From Amborella trichopoda (lineage: Eukaryota; Streptophyta; Magnoliopsida; Amborellales; Amborellaceae): 64,000 nucleotides of DNA. The stretch spans positions 1,848,730 through 1,912,729 of the forward strand of contig NW_006499207.1 in NCBI RefSeq assembly GCF_000471905.2. Reading direction: 5' to 3'. Below are positions 47,690 to 59,289 of this stretch, piece by piece; position 1 is the first letter of the stretch, and each line of letters begins with the position of its first letter. Below the pieces are notes generated by a model. The model saw only the letters and a program-made list of their open reading frames with translations, was not told where the DNA came from and did no database searches. Made by a program: the position numbers and the translations under genes.

Positions 47690-49344
47690 TGTCACGCCCC
47701 AAGAATTTACAATATTGATATTCCGGAGATGTGATAGTCAAAACATATATACATCTCTTGATAGGACAAATTTACAGTGGCGAATTCTTACAGAGTAACA
47801 AAAGAAAGTTTGAGCACAACTACAATATCTTCCAAAGTTGATCTTGACGAGCACTCAAAATGAACCCGCAGTTATCCTGAAAAAATGTTTACCATTGTTT
47901 GATGAGTTTGGCTACTCAATAAGTGATCATCATAATCCTAAAAATAATCATGGTTGAAAGATATCAATATTTTCAAAAAGGATATCTATTAACAGAAATG
48001 CATTAACAGTTTCATTTTAAAAAATGTATAGTTAAGTATAATCCGAATAATTGAAATGCATATAACATTTTATCGACAATGCATAACTCAAAGGATTTCA
48101 CAAATTACCCTACTGAGGTCCCAAGTTGGTCACCTATATACCCCATCAGCTTCCTGATGGATCCACTTAATTCCTATCAGCTTCTCAGATAGGTCCACTT
48201 AATCCCTGTAGGTCCACTTATACCTCACCGACGTACCGGATGAGTCCACTTGCATACTTATAGTATTTCTAAGTCTCTTTAAACATTCGAAAGCAGCAAT
48301 ATCATGTACTCAACATATCACTGAAATTATTAATATGAATTTCACTGAAACCATTAATAACAGTCACTTTCAATAACATTTAAAAAATAACCAGTCAAAT
48401 ATTTTGGGCTCAAATTTAGAAAGGTAGCAGTTCGTAAAAACACTCTAGCATAATTGCCAATCTAATATGTATAAAAAAAACTCTTTTAGAAATTCAAGAA
48501 TACAGAATTATCGCAATTTATGGGATGTTAATTTGCAAATAAACATTTCACAGACAATGTTATAATCAATTGCAAAATATCAGTTTTCAAATAATAAGGC
48601 AGTCATTTGCACATGAAATTTACAATGTCTAAATATTAAAAAACAATAGAAAGAAATCTCACAATTTTACTAAAAGCAGAAATATCACATTTTTTTTAAA
48701 TAATTTTATAATATCTAAAATTTTAAAAAATAGACAAGAAAAATAAATAAATTTATTTTTCTAAGAATTTACAGCATTTAAGATTTCTATCATAGATAAA
48801 ATATCACAATTTTATTAAAAAGATTATTTTTAAAAATAATGAGGTCGCTTGCGCATAAAATTTATCGCGCCTAAAACTCATGGTAATAAGCATAAGTAAT
48901 TATTTCATTTTATTTTTAAATAGAACGGATTATTTTTCAAGATAATGAAGTCACTTACCTAAAATATTTGAGAGGGAGCTTCCGATAAAAATTTTGCTAA
49001 AGAGAGAAAGAGCTCACTGCGTTTCGACTAGAGAGAGAAAGATCTCAAAAATTTTCTAGGGTGGGAGTCATCGCCTCTCCTATTTAAATTTTTAAGACAC
49101 CTTATTATTTTATCTTATTAAGTTACACCTCATACATGAGGTGTAACAATTATATTACACTTGAACGTTTAAAGCCCACGTCCACTAAAGGACGTGGCAA
49201 AGCAACAAAAAAACTTAAACCAAAAGCTTTTGAAAGTAGTGATGGTCCCTAAGGACCATCATGCTCATATGGACCATCACTTATTAAAAGTTTCTTTTCT
49301 TCTTCTTCTTTTTTTTTTTTTTTTGAAATTTTAGGATCATTATA
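47690..49344 (-). repeat. Right LTR of the mini-element
   Basis: 1655 bp, starting TGTCACGCCCC. It carries spacer blocks such as TACCTCACCGACGTACCGGA (48220-48240) and a perfect inverted pair TTACACCTCATACATGAGGTGTAA near 49122-49147. It differs from the left LTR by scattered changes, so the insertion is not very recent. Confidence 0.9.
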
Positions 49345-50264
49345 GTAGAGATCCACTTACCTCACAAGAACTCCAAGTTCACCCTCCACTAAGCTCCTCC
49401 TCAAAGGTCAAGCTCCCAAAGCTTGAGGCTTTAAGTCTTTTAGAGAGGGAGAGAGAGCAAAACCTAAGAGAGCGAGAGAGCCAAATCTCTTGAGATGGAT
49501 GGGAAGGGTTCTATTAATACAAGAGGGAAAAGGGCAGCATGGGACTAGTGGCATTCATGCAAAACTAAAGGACATGCATGAGGAGAGAGAGAGAAAACAT
49601 GGGGGACATCATCATGAGATGGAAGCATGCAATCGAAAAGTGGCATGTAAGAGGGGGGAGCGAGAGAAAACATGGGGGACATCATCATGAGCTAGAAGCA
49701 AGCAATTGACAAGTGGCATGCAATAGGGGAGAGAGAGAAAAAACATGGGGAACATCGTCATGAGATGGAAGCATGCAATTGACAAGTGGTATGCAAGAGG
49801 GGAGAGATAGAGAAAACATGGGGGACATCATCATTGTCGGCTGGAGCATGTTTGTGCCACATGGAAAACACTCATAGTAGAAACACACCCGACGGTAACA
49901 CCTTGTACATGCACGGCGAAACACAACCTGCGCTACAAGGCTGGCGCTAACCTTCCCAACCAGCACTGGGCAACTTGCACTGGCCAACCAACGCTGAGCA
50001 ACAGGCGCTGCGCTTTTCCTCTTCACATCCGGTGCTGCACACAATCCCATCCGCGTTGGACAACTCAACCGGCACTCCTTCTCCTTCATAGCTGTTGCTG
50101 GATAACACAACCTGCTCTGGGCAACTCAACTAGTGCTAGCGCTTCTTCTCCTTCACAGCCAGTACTGGACAACCCAAACGACGTTAAGCAACCCAACTGG
50201 CACTGGCACACATCCATATCTCGCCATGCCTTTTAACTGGTCGAAAAACGTTTGAGTCATCACA

Positions 50265-50300
50265 TCATTCCCCCCTTAAAAATATTTTGTCCTCAAAATC
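50265..50300 (-). promoter_or_regulatory. Polypurine tract of the chromovirus
   Basis: On the minus strand: TTTTGAGGACAAAATATTTT followed by TAAGGGGGGAATGA, directly before the 3' LTR. The GAGGACAAAAT...AAGGGGGG form is typical of Del/Tekay elements and is matched at 20404 and 47581. Confidence 0.85.
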
Positions 50301-50309
50301 GTCAATCAA

Positions 50310-50960
50310 ATAAATGGGGGTACTTCTCCCTGATTTCAGCCTCTCGTTCCCATGTTTATTCTTCCTTTGAATGATACTGCCATAAAGCCCGGGCTAGGGG
50401 AGTCTCTTTTTTGCATAAAACTTGTACCCTTCTATCCAGAATCTCTACTGGTTGCTCAACATAAGTTAAGTCTTCCCTTATGGGTATCGACTCATATTTT
50501 AAGACGTGGGACATATCAGGCTGATACTTTCTTAATAATGAAACATGGAAGACATCACGAATATCCGGGAGGGAAGGAAAATCGATATGTTGTGACTCAA
50601 ATTTTCTCTAATATTTCAAAGGGTCCGATGAAGCACGGACTTAGCTTCCCTTTCTTGTCGAACCTCATAATTCCCTTTATTGGTGACACTTTAAAAAAGA
50701 CTCGATCACCCACTTCAAATTTAAGGTCCCTTCGATGATTATCTGCATAACTCTTCTGCCGACTCTGAGCTATTCTAAGCCTTTCTCGAATTAGGGTGAT
50801 CTTTTTTTATGTTACTTGAACAATTTTCGGCCCTAATAGTCTCGTTTCGCCGACTTCTTCCCAACGTACTGGTGATCTACATTTCTTCCCATACAGAGCC
50901 TCAAAAGGTGTCATTTGAATACTGGCCTGGAAACTATTGTTATATGAAAATTCTATCAGA
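50310..50960 (-). pseudogene. Chromovirus post-integrase region with chromodomain-like tail
   Basis: Minus-strand readings give GDRVFFKVSPIKGIMRFDKK, KGKLSPCFIGPFEILEKI, DVFHVSLLRKYQPDMSHVLK, EQPVEILDRRVQVL and finally EREAEIREKYPHLF. This order (GDxVFLKVSP, VFHVSxLRKY, ILDRR, WERE..MR..YP.LF) is the end of Tekay-type pol, where the last block is a divergent chromodomain thought to guide integration. Frames are shifted at least once. Confidence 0.8.
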
Positions 50961-50962
50961 GG

Positions 50963-51620
50963 TTAGTGATCATCCGAGTTTCCTTTAAAGTAAGCTCTCA
51001 ACATATCTTTTAAGGTCTGAATGGTCCTTTCTGACTGTCCATCGGTCTGGGGGTGAAAAGCAGTACTAAAAGTAAGTCTCATCCTAAAGATGGTTCGCAG
51101 ACTGTTCCAAAATCTCGAAGTAAATCTAGAGTCCCTGTCGGACACAATACTAATAGGTACCTCATGCAGCATCACAATTTCTTGATGTAGAGGTGAACCA
51201 GTTTATCCAGGGTATAGGTAGTGCAGACCAGTAAGAAATGTGCAGCCTTAGTCAATCGGTCCACAATTAACCCAAACATTGTCATGACCCAATCCTGATT
51301 TTGGAAAACCGGACACAAAGTCCATAGTGATGTGCTCCCATGTCCATCTGGTATAGGCAGAGGTTGTAACAACCTGGCAGGTTTCAGGTGCTCAGCCTTT
51401 ACTTGCTGACAGGTCAGAGATTTAGAAATAAATTGTGCCACATCCTGTTTTATGTTATTCCACCAGAAAGTCTTCATTAAATCTTGATACATTTTTATGC
51501 TTCCTGGGTGTATAGTTTAATGAGAGTGGTGTGCCTCTTCTAAAATGACCCTCTTGATATTCTCATCAATTGGGACACATACCTGTTCCTCGAATCTTAT
51601 GAGATCATCATTGCCGATCG
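50963..51620 (-). pseudogene. Chromovirus integrase
   Basis: Minus-strand blocks: LMKTFWWNNIKQDVAQFISK and LTCQQVKAEHLKPARLLQPL (zinc-binding end), VDRLTKAAHFL (first catalytic Asp), [19 protein letters not shown] (second Asp) and [20 protein letters not shown] (catalytic Glu). The three acidic residues are visible, so this is the least damaged enzyme. The chain is split at 51172/51175 by a stop. Confidence 0.88.
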
Positions 51621-51639
51621 AAAAAATCCTCCTTTCTAT

Positions 51640-52400
51640 CCTACTTTAATTCTTCCCGAATTTTCACAAGCGGGGGTTCTGCCTTTTTGGCTACTCGAAT
51701 TTGTTGGAATAGTTGAGGTTCCACTTTTATACCTGCAATTATTCCTGCCCCATAACTGAAGGGTGAAGTTGGGCACCACTCCATTACATCTTCTATCAGT
51801 TTCATCTCTCGGGCCATCAGATGGGCAACTGATATCAAGGGTTTCCAACTTAAAGCATCGACCACCACATTTATTTTTTTGAGTTGGTAATTGATAGTGC
51901 GATCATAGTCATTTAGTAGGTCCATCCACTTTCTTTGTCTCATATTTAGCTCCTTTCGAGAAAATAAATACTTGAGGCTCTTATGATCTGTGAATATCTT
52001 GAACTGGGTTCCATAGAGATAATGTCTCCAGACCTTTAAGGCAAAATACCACGGCCGCGAGCTCTAGCTCAGGAGTTGGGTAATTTTGCTTATGTGTCTT
52101 TAATTGTCGAGAGGAATAGGCTATAACTTCCCCATGCTGCATTAACACACATCCCAATCCCTTATGGGAAGCATTAGTGTAGACCAAAGAGCCTTCGTTT
52201 GCTTCGAGTAAGGTCAGTATTGGGGGCAAGAATCAATCCTTTCTTTAATTCTTGAAAACTCTTCTCACAGTCATCTGACCAAACAAATTTCACCCCCTTA
52301 TGGGTTAGACAAGTCAAGGGAAGTGTTATGCTAGAGAAACCTTCTACAAAGTGCCTATAGTATCCTACCAAACCCAAAAAACTACAGGCTTCCGTCACAT
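51640..52400 (-). pseudogene. Chromovirus RNase H
   Basis: Blocks [78 protein letters not shown] and [14 protein letters not shown] are diagnostic. The first catalytic aspartate is Asn here (YTNASHKG, codon AAT). Frames change at about 52180 and 52000, and 51940-51641 carries the connection region. Confidence 0.87.
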
Positions 52401-53500
52401 TTGTTGGCCTTCCCTACTTAATCATGGCTTCAATCTCACAAGGGTCAACTGTGACCCCGTCCTTAGAAACAACATGTCTGAGAAAGGCCACGTTTTGAAG
52501 CCAAAAATTGCTTTTCCCAAACTTGACATATAACCTTTCTGTCTTCAGGGTCTGGAAAACCATCCTTAAATGATGTTCATGCTCTTCTTGATTTCTTGAG
52601 TATACCAAGATTTCATATGTAAAGGCTACTACAAAGTCATCCAGGAAGGGTCTAAAAAACCATGTTCATCAAATCCATAAAAATAGTCGAGGCATTAGTT
52701 AGTCCAAATAGCATTACTGAAAATTCGTAATGGCCATAACGAGTTCTGAATGCAGTCTTAAGGGCATCTGCCTCCTTAACTCGTAGCTGATGGGAACTTG
52801 ACCGAAGGTCAACCTTGGAAAATACTTGGGCCCCTTGGAGTTGGTCGAAGAGATCATCTATTCTTCACAAGGGGTACTTATTCTTCATAGTAACCTGGTT
52901 CAGGTGTCGATAGTCTATACACAACCTCAAAGACCCATCTTTTTTTTTAACAAAGAGAATAAGTGCAACCCAAGGTGACACACTATGTTGAATAAATCCC
53001 TTCTCCAATAACTCTTGTAATTGTTCTTCTAAGTCCTTCAGTTCAGCTAGAACCATCCTATAAGGGGCTTTGGAGATGGGGGCAGTGCCAGGGACCACAT
53101 CTATCTCAATTTCGATTTCTTTGATTGGGGGTAGAGAGGTTAACTCTTTAGGAAAGACCTCTGGATATTCTCTCACCACCTGTATTTCTTCTAATTTAGA
53201 CTGGTCAACCCAATTCTTCACTACGTAAGCTAAATACCTAACACCCTTTCTAGCCAATAAACGGGAAGCCTGAAGAGTTGAAATAAAATGCAAAGGGGAA
53301 ACATCCTTGATGCCAATAAAGTCTAACTCAGGCTGGTTTGGATGTCTAAGGGTTATAGTCTTATCATGACAATCTATAGTAACATGGTGCGTGGATAGCC
53401 AATCCATGCCCAAAATAACATCAAATTCTTGGATATCTAACCATATCAAATCTATAGGTAGAATACATCGTCCAAGTAAGACTCCACAAGATTTATACAT
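52400..53500 (-). pseudogene. Chromovirus protease C-terminus and reverse transcriptase
   Basis: 53500-52865 is one frame: [20 protein letters not shown] (end of protease), [37 protein letters not shown] and [20 protein letters not shown]. Further left come DLMNMVF, PFLDDFVVAFTYEILVYSRN and EEHEHHLRMVFQTL. The catalytic (F/Y)xDD box is replaced by FTYE at about 52609-52620, so the enzyme cannot be active. Several frameshifts lie between 52608 and 52865. Confidence 0.9.
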
Positions 53501-53548
53501 AATAACAGTTTCTATAGATTTCCCCCATGGTGTGAATACTATTAGTGT

Positions 53549-54180
53549 CTAATCAAGAAGTGAGGCTCTAACATTTATATGGCATGTCAAGTGTGGTGCA
53601 ACAAAAGAGTGAGAAGATCCGTGACCACTTAAAATTCCAGCTCCTTTACCACAAACAAAGAGCTTACCTTGGAGCTCTGAGGTAAACACCTTAGTTCTTG
53701 GTTCCATGAGTGGAGTTTCCAGTCCTTGAGTCTCTGGTTGATTTTCGGGCTCTATCATGGGGCATTTCTTGACCAGGTGGCCAGGCCTACCACATCGATA
53801 ACATGCTTTCATCTTGTTACGGTACTCTACCATGGAGTGGTTGGTCCTCCCACAGTATGTGCACATCGGGCACTGATTTTCTTTCATCTTGCCTAGGGGA
53901 GTCTTTTGGGTCTTTACGACACCCTATTGAGCCTTATGCTTAAAACCTCTCTGAGGGGGCATCCAACCTTCCTCCAAAAACGTTCAGATGAGGAGGGCCT
54001 TGACTAACTTTCTATTCTCAATTGAAATTCGTCGCAATCTTCCATAACTTGGTTCACAGTCCTGAGCATCCTAATGGTGTCTTCGAAGGCCTCAAGGTTC
54101 CCATTTCTTACACTTGAACCGCTGGCTGAGTTCTTGGCATCTTGTCCTAAGAGCGGGACACCTAGATACTAGTTACTAAT
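53549..54180 (-). pseudogene. Chromovirus gag zinc knuckle and protease N-terminus
   Basis: KACYRCGRPGHLVKKCP is a CX2CX4HX4C zinc knuckle, preceded by a second, imperfect one (CTYCGRTNHSMVEYR). The frame continues to GILSGHGSSHSFVAPHLTCH, where the protease DSGSSHSF motif has lost its Asp (GHGSSHSF). Upstream gag sequence to 54180 is short and full of stops, so most of the capsid domain is deleted. Confidence 0.85.
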
Positions 54181-54234
54181 CTATCCAAACCATTCTAAAG
54201 ACACTTTTAAGACACTCTAAGCCAAGAATCCTAT

Positions 54235-54257
54235 CCTGGCTGCTCTGATACTATAAC
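54235..54257 (-). promoter_or_regulatory. Primer-binding site of the chromovirus (initiator Met tRNA type)
   Basis: The minus strand reads TATAGTATCAGAGCAGCC right after the LTR end, matching TGGTATCAGAGC with two changes at the edge. The iMet PBS is usual for chromoviruses. Confidence 0.8.
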
Positions 54258-57200
54258 TACCACGACCCCGCTCCCTGACCCCTACCGTCCCATAACGGAG
54301 GGTGACAAAGCTCGGGATCACGAACACAGAGGTCGCATACGTCACTTTGGTGGGAGTGGCATCAACACGTAATAAAAGTACGGAATCAAAGCAGACCATG
54401 AAAGAAGATAAAACTCATACATCAAGAAACAAAAAACTGAATAAATTTAAACCTTTAGCTTCATTCATCCCCAAAATGTCTTTACAATAATTTTTGAGGC
54501 TTGCAAGCTTTACATTCATGTAAAAATATTGCATCAAAAGAACTACACGTGGCAACACCACCAGGCACCTACAAAGTCAAGAAGAGAGTCCTGAACCGGC
54601 TTGAACTCCAAACACCTGCTATCACCAGTCCGCCACTCTCCACACACGATCAGGTACTAGTTCTCTACATGGATGAAGTAAGCGAAGTGAGCAATAAGCT
54701 CAGCAAGTAGGTCACTGCCCTTATATTTCGGACTAATAGTAAGTACATAATTACATGTCCATGCTTTGCCAGAATTCACATTTGTTTCACAGAATGTGGT
54801 CACCCATCAGAGTATATATAAGTGTCGTACAGATACATTCAAATGTTCATTCAAAATAAAGAATTTGAATAAGTAGAACAGAAACAAGCTACTCTTGAAG
54901 TAGATGCCTATTCATTAGGCCAAGCCAATCCTATTTCTTAGGACTTTTACCGTCACTCAGGAGGGAAGACAATGACAAGGAAACATCACTTTGTATTGTC
55001 TTCACACACACACAGTCTCCAGCGCGTTTTGGGGTTTTTGATAGGCTAAGGCCTTACAAGACACTGCTCTCTTACTCTCTCACCACTAAAGGACGTTACA
55101 CTACCAAAGAGGTCCCAATGGATAATGCCCAAAAATCGTGGGGGGTGTGACCCTCCCAAGTACAATCAGAGCCTAACTCCCTTTCTATCATCGAGAGTCA
55201 GGGAAGGATCATGTGGGAAGTCCATGCTCACATGTTAAGGTGTGGTAAATCCATGCTCACACTTATAGGGTCTGACAGAATATCACATATATATCATTGT
55301 ACGGCAAGTCCATGCTCACATGTCAGAATAAAAGGGTTCACTACCAATGGAGGATGCATTGTGTAGCGGTCAAAATCAGAGTCCATATAACAGAATCAGA
55401 GCTCATATAACAAAAGATGCGTTCAAATAACAGAATCAGATTTCTTATAACATAATCAGAGTTCATATAACAAAATTAGAGTTCTTATAACAGAATCAGA
55501 GTTCTTATAACAGAATCAAAGTTCATATAACAGAATCAGAGTTCTTATAACAGAATAAGAGTTCATAAGACAGAATAAGAGTTCTTACAATAGAATGAGA
55601 GTTCTTATAACAGAATCAGAGTTCATATAATAGAATCAAAGTTCAAATAACAGAATAAAAGTTCTTATAACAGAATCAGATTTTGTATAACAGAATCAGA
55701 TTTTGTATAACAGAATCATAGTTCACATAGCAGAATCAGAGTTCTTATAACAGAATCAGAGTTCACATAACAGAATCAGAGTTCTTATAACAGAATCAGA
55801 GTTCTTATAACAGAATCAAACTTCTTATAACAGAATTAGAGTTCATATAATAGAATCAGAGTTCATATAATAGAATCAGAGTTCTTATGACATAATCAAA
55901 GTTCATATAACAGATTCAGAGTTCATATAACAGTAGTTAGAGTATTGATGTCACGCTTTCTAAAAATTTAGGCTCTGACATCCAAGTCAAAACAAGACTT
56001 TTATTCTATCTGAAATTTGAAGATAGATCGAAAATAAATTTTATGTTAGACACAACTATCTTTCAATTAGAGGTGGTTTGAGTGAAATCGGACCTTATTT
56101 GCCACCTCAAAGGAACTCAAGAATAGAGACACTTAGTCTGAAATCTGTTGTGCAGTGAAAACCTTGACATGTCATTGAAATTCCACCCATGTTTCCAAAT
56201 CAAGGAGGAACCTTGAAAAGTACTCAACATGTGAATTAAATATGACTCATAACCGGTTCCAATGGTCAGGGCTTGGGCTAAAATTGATGCCTTTTTGTTA
56301 GTCAAATTCAGTGACAACAGAGGCATTAAATCGGTGATTTTGCTAAAACTATCCACAGCGACACACCTTTATAAAACAAAGCTAACTTTCAATCTAAAGA
56401 GAATTTCGAAATATTTTCTTCATGAAAGTATTAACCTACTCAGATATCTTGCAAAAGGCTGTGAATTGAGAGAATATGGATTTTGTTTGGTTGGTGAAAA
56501 CCATTAATCACAGTAGGATTATGCAAAATCCAGAAAAAGAGTCAAACAGTGATCAACCCATAACATATCTTCTTTTTCACAAGAAATTTCGATAGGGCCC
56601 ACACACAAAAATTTTACTAGACGTTTATATCCTTCCAATGGCAGTAGTTTCGTGGCATTTGGACTTCAATAAGTCAGGCAAAGTCTTAGTACAACAGAAG
56701 TAACATTTCTTGAAATTGTAACAGTATACTAACAGTGATGTGCATCCACATTTCACATCATATCCTCCAATCTATCAAGAATATCCTATAGACATATGCA
56801 TTAAAATGAACCTAGACTCAGAGATCTTTCCAATAGTAGTGATTTGAGGCAATTCTAAGATCATTTTATAGGTCAGCCAAGTGTTACAAAAATATGAATA
56901 GTCTATAGATTTTCACAGTCTGCCCATGGCATGCATCAAGGATCACTCTGCAACTTATAAATTATGCAAGATAACAACATGAGACAAAAACCATTATAAA
57001 TTGGACTCACAAGAACAACAATACACTAATTTTTAGATGCAACTGATATAACAACAGTACATAGTATGATACACAAAGAAGGACTAAATTCCTCGAAAAA
57101 TAGAGCACAACAACACTCATACAACTCCATTCCTCTAACAAAATTCCTATGCAATCTTATGCCCAAAATCATGCTTGAAATCATGCTTCAACTCATTCAC

Positions 57201-58116
57201 CATTTAACTTTATTCATGCTTTAATTCATGCCTCATACAACTTGGTGCAAGGGGGTAGAGATCCACTTACCTCACAAGAACTCCACGTTTACCCTCCACC
57301 AAGCTCCTCCTCAAAGGTGAAGCTTCCAAAGCTTGAGGCTCTAAGCCTCTTAGAGAGGGAGAGAGAGAAAAACGTGGGAGAGAGAGAGGGCCAAAGGTCT
57401 TGAGATGGATGGGAAGGGATCTATTAATAAAAGAGGAAAAAGGGCAGCATGGGACAAGTTTCATTCATGCAAAACTAAAGGACATGTACGAGGAGAGAGA
57501 GAGAGAAAACATGGGGGATATCATCATGAGATGTCAACATGCGATTGACAAGTGACATGCAAGAGGGGAGAGAGAGAGAAAACATGGGGGACATCATCAT
57601 GAGATAGATGCATGCAATTGACAAGTGGCATGCAAGAGGGGAGAGAGAGAGAAAACAAGGGGGACATCATCATGAGATGGAAGCATGCAATTGACAAGTG
57701 GCATGCAAGAGGGGAGAGAGAGAGAAAATATGTGGAACATCAGGTAATACCTTATACACACACGACGAAACACAGCAGGCGCTACACGGCCCATGCTAAC
57801 CTTCCCAACTGGTGCTAGGAAACCTACATTGAGCAACCGGCGTTGGGCTTTTCCTCTTCACAGCCGGCACTACACACAATCCAATCGGCATTGGCGCTTC
57901 TCCTCTTCACAGCCCACACATCACACAATCCAACCAGTGCTGGCACTCGCTCTCCTTCCCAGCTGGCACTTGACAACCCAATCGGCACTGACACTTCTTC
58001 TCCTTCAAAGCCAGCGCAGAACAACCCAACGGGTGCTGGGCAACCCAACCAGCATTGTCACACTTCCCTGTCTTGCCATGCCTTCTAGCTGGCCTAGAAA
58101 AGTTTGATTAGTCACA
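54258..58116 (-). mobile_element. Right (5') LTR of the chromovirus
   Basis: 3859 bp. It starts TACCACGACCCCGCTCCCTG (a mutated TGTCAC start) and ends TTAGTCACA. The 20-bp array is at 55365-55935, ~72-bp units at 57483-57735, and CAACCGGCGTTGG-type units at 57780-58070. It keeps about 0.6 kb (56520-57110) missing from the left LTR. No ORF of note. Confidence 0.92.
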
Positions 58117-58690
58117 TGTAGTTAGGACCATGATGCTGAGCCTTTTAACGTCATGCGGCTAGGACGTGTATTATAGTTTAGGGTCATATAGTTTGGACCT
58201 ATGCAGTTTAAAGTCATGCACCTAGACCAAGGCTGTGCAGTTTAAGGTCATGCAACACGGACCATGATGTTGAGCCATTTAACGTCATGCGGCATTTAAC
58301 GTCATGCGGCTAGGACGTTTACTATAGTTTTAGGGTCATATAGTTTAAACCTATGCAGTTTAAAGTCATGCAGCTAGACCAAGGTTGTGCATTTTTAGGG
58401 TCGTGCTGCACGAACCTAAACTGTGCAGTTTAAAGTCATGCAGCATGGACTGAGGCTGTGCAGTTTAAGGTCATACAGCACGGACCGAGGCTGTGCAGTT
58501 TAAGGTCATGCAGCCCGGACCGAGGCTGTGAAGTTTACGGTCATGCAGCGCGGACCAAGGCGTGGGTCGCCATGTGGGTGAAGCTTAAGGGGAATAAGTC
58601 TGTAGATGGGAATCTGACTCCTTGGGGATAAAATGGTTAAGGCCAACAACAGGTTCAGATGGGATGGCCGACTTCAAAGCCAGAGCAAGA
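58117..58690 (-). mobile_element. LTR copy C, second part, after the chromovirus
   Basis: The 35-bp array resumes (GTTAGGACCATGATGCTGAG, then units to about 58560). It is followed by GTGGGTCGCCATGTGGG and TCTGTAGATGGGAATCTGAC, which match LTR B at 26670-26730. Similarity is lost at about 58690, where sequence of another Tat-like copy starts. Confidence 0.85.
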
Positions 58691-58807
58691 CCTTAAATAC
58701 CCCTGGCAAATGTCCAACTTTGGAGACGAAGTAAAAAGCTGCCTCGAACGTTCTAACCCTTCTTCTCTTCCCTCTCCTCTATTCTTCTACAGGTACCACT
58801 AGGCGAT

Positions 58808-59055
58808 GCCCAAACTTCGACTCTTTAAACGGGGAGTTTGGAGGCATCAGCCTCACCATGCCACAGCGAGAACGCCTCAGAGAAATGCTGGACCAAGTGG
58901 CAGGATTCGCAACAGTCGCTGATGCCCTGGTTACCCGAGCTAAAACCAAGCCATCTCTGAGTTCATGCTCCCATGATGCCTTCTACATGGTGCAAATCTT
59001 GGAAGTACCAGCCAGCACGGGGCAAATTGGTCTAAGATCAGGAAAGAAGCTATAA
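58808..59055 (+). pseudogene. Spacer ORF fragment (gag-protease junction)
   Basis: ATG at 58808 opens a frame with MPKLRLFKRGV. ATG at 58858, in another frame, gives MPQRERLREMLDQVAGFATV and VLITRAK-like sequence, ending at 59053-59055. It matches the RQHKKLRKTLA / AAGFLTVANVL segment of the large element, so it is a conserved part of this family with no known function. A weakly readable Pro/Thr/Gln-rich stretch follows to about 59290. Confidence 0.65.
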
Positions 59056-59289
59056 CCCATACCTCAAAAGTTCAAGATCCTCAAATTTCTTGATCCTTCA
59101 CTTTCCTCTAAACCTAAACCTCAATCCTTTACATCCTTAGTACAAATTCCTATAACTGCCCCACCAACCCAGACCACACCGGCTGAATAACATAGTCGGC
59201 CAGTGTCACAAACCAAGACTCAACCAAAACCTATTCCTAAACCTAACCTACCACCTACACTAGTGACTGGATGAGAAACACATAAGAAA

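Larger units (their letters stand above)
45210..49344 (-). mobile_element. LTR-only mini-element nested in the chromovirus LTR
   Basis: It is flanked by an exact 5-bp duplication GTAGA (45205-45209 and 49345-49349), and the chromovirus LTR reads through when it is removed. It has two LTRs, 45210-47580 (with the N gap) and 47690-49344, and only 109 bp between them. LTRs start TGTCACGCCCCAAGAATTTA and end GGACCATTACA (left) or GGATCATTATA (right). No ORF is present. It must have been mobilised in trans. Confidence 0.93.
42859..50264 (-). mobile_element. Left (3') LTR of the chromovirus, split by an LTR-only element
   Basis: It starts TGTCACAACCTCGCTCCCTG and ends GAGTCATCACA. Without the insertion at 45210-49349 it is 3266 bp. 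It is about 593 bp shorter than the right LTR because sequence matching 56520-57110 is missing at about 45035. It contains a 20-bp array (44020-44500), ~72-bp units (49553-49840) and a unique 27-bp inverted duplication at 43046-43124. Confidence 0.92.
42859..58116 (-). mobile_element. Del/Tekay-like chromovirus (Ty3/gypsy), minus strand
   Basis: LTRs are 42859-50264 (with a nested insertion) and 54258-58116. The internal region 50265-54257 carries gag, PR, RT, RNase H, IN and a chromodomain-like tail. The flanks TATAG (42854-42858) and TGTAG (58117-58121) are a 5-bp target duplication with one change. The site is a unit of the 35-bp array of LTR C, which can be rejoined across it. PBS and PPT are recognisable. 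Several catalytic residues are lost, so the copy is dead. Confidence 0.93.

Noticed and set aside
54230-54260. tRNA gene
   Set aside because: Only the short TATCAGAGC complement of the initiator tRNA 3' end is present, next to an LTR; it is a primer-binding site.
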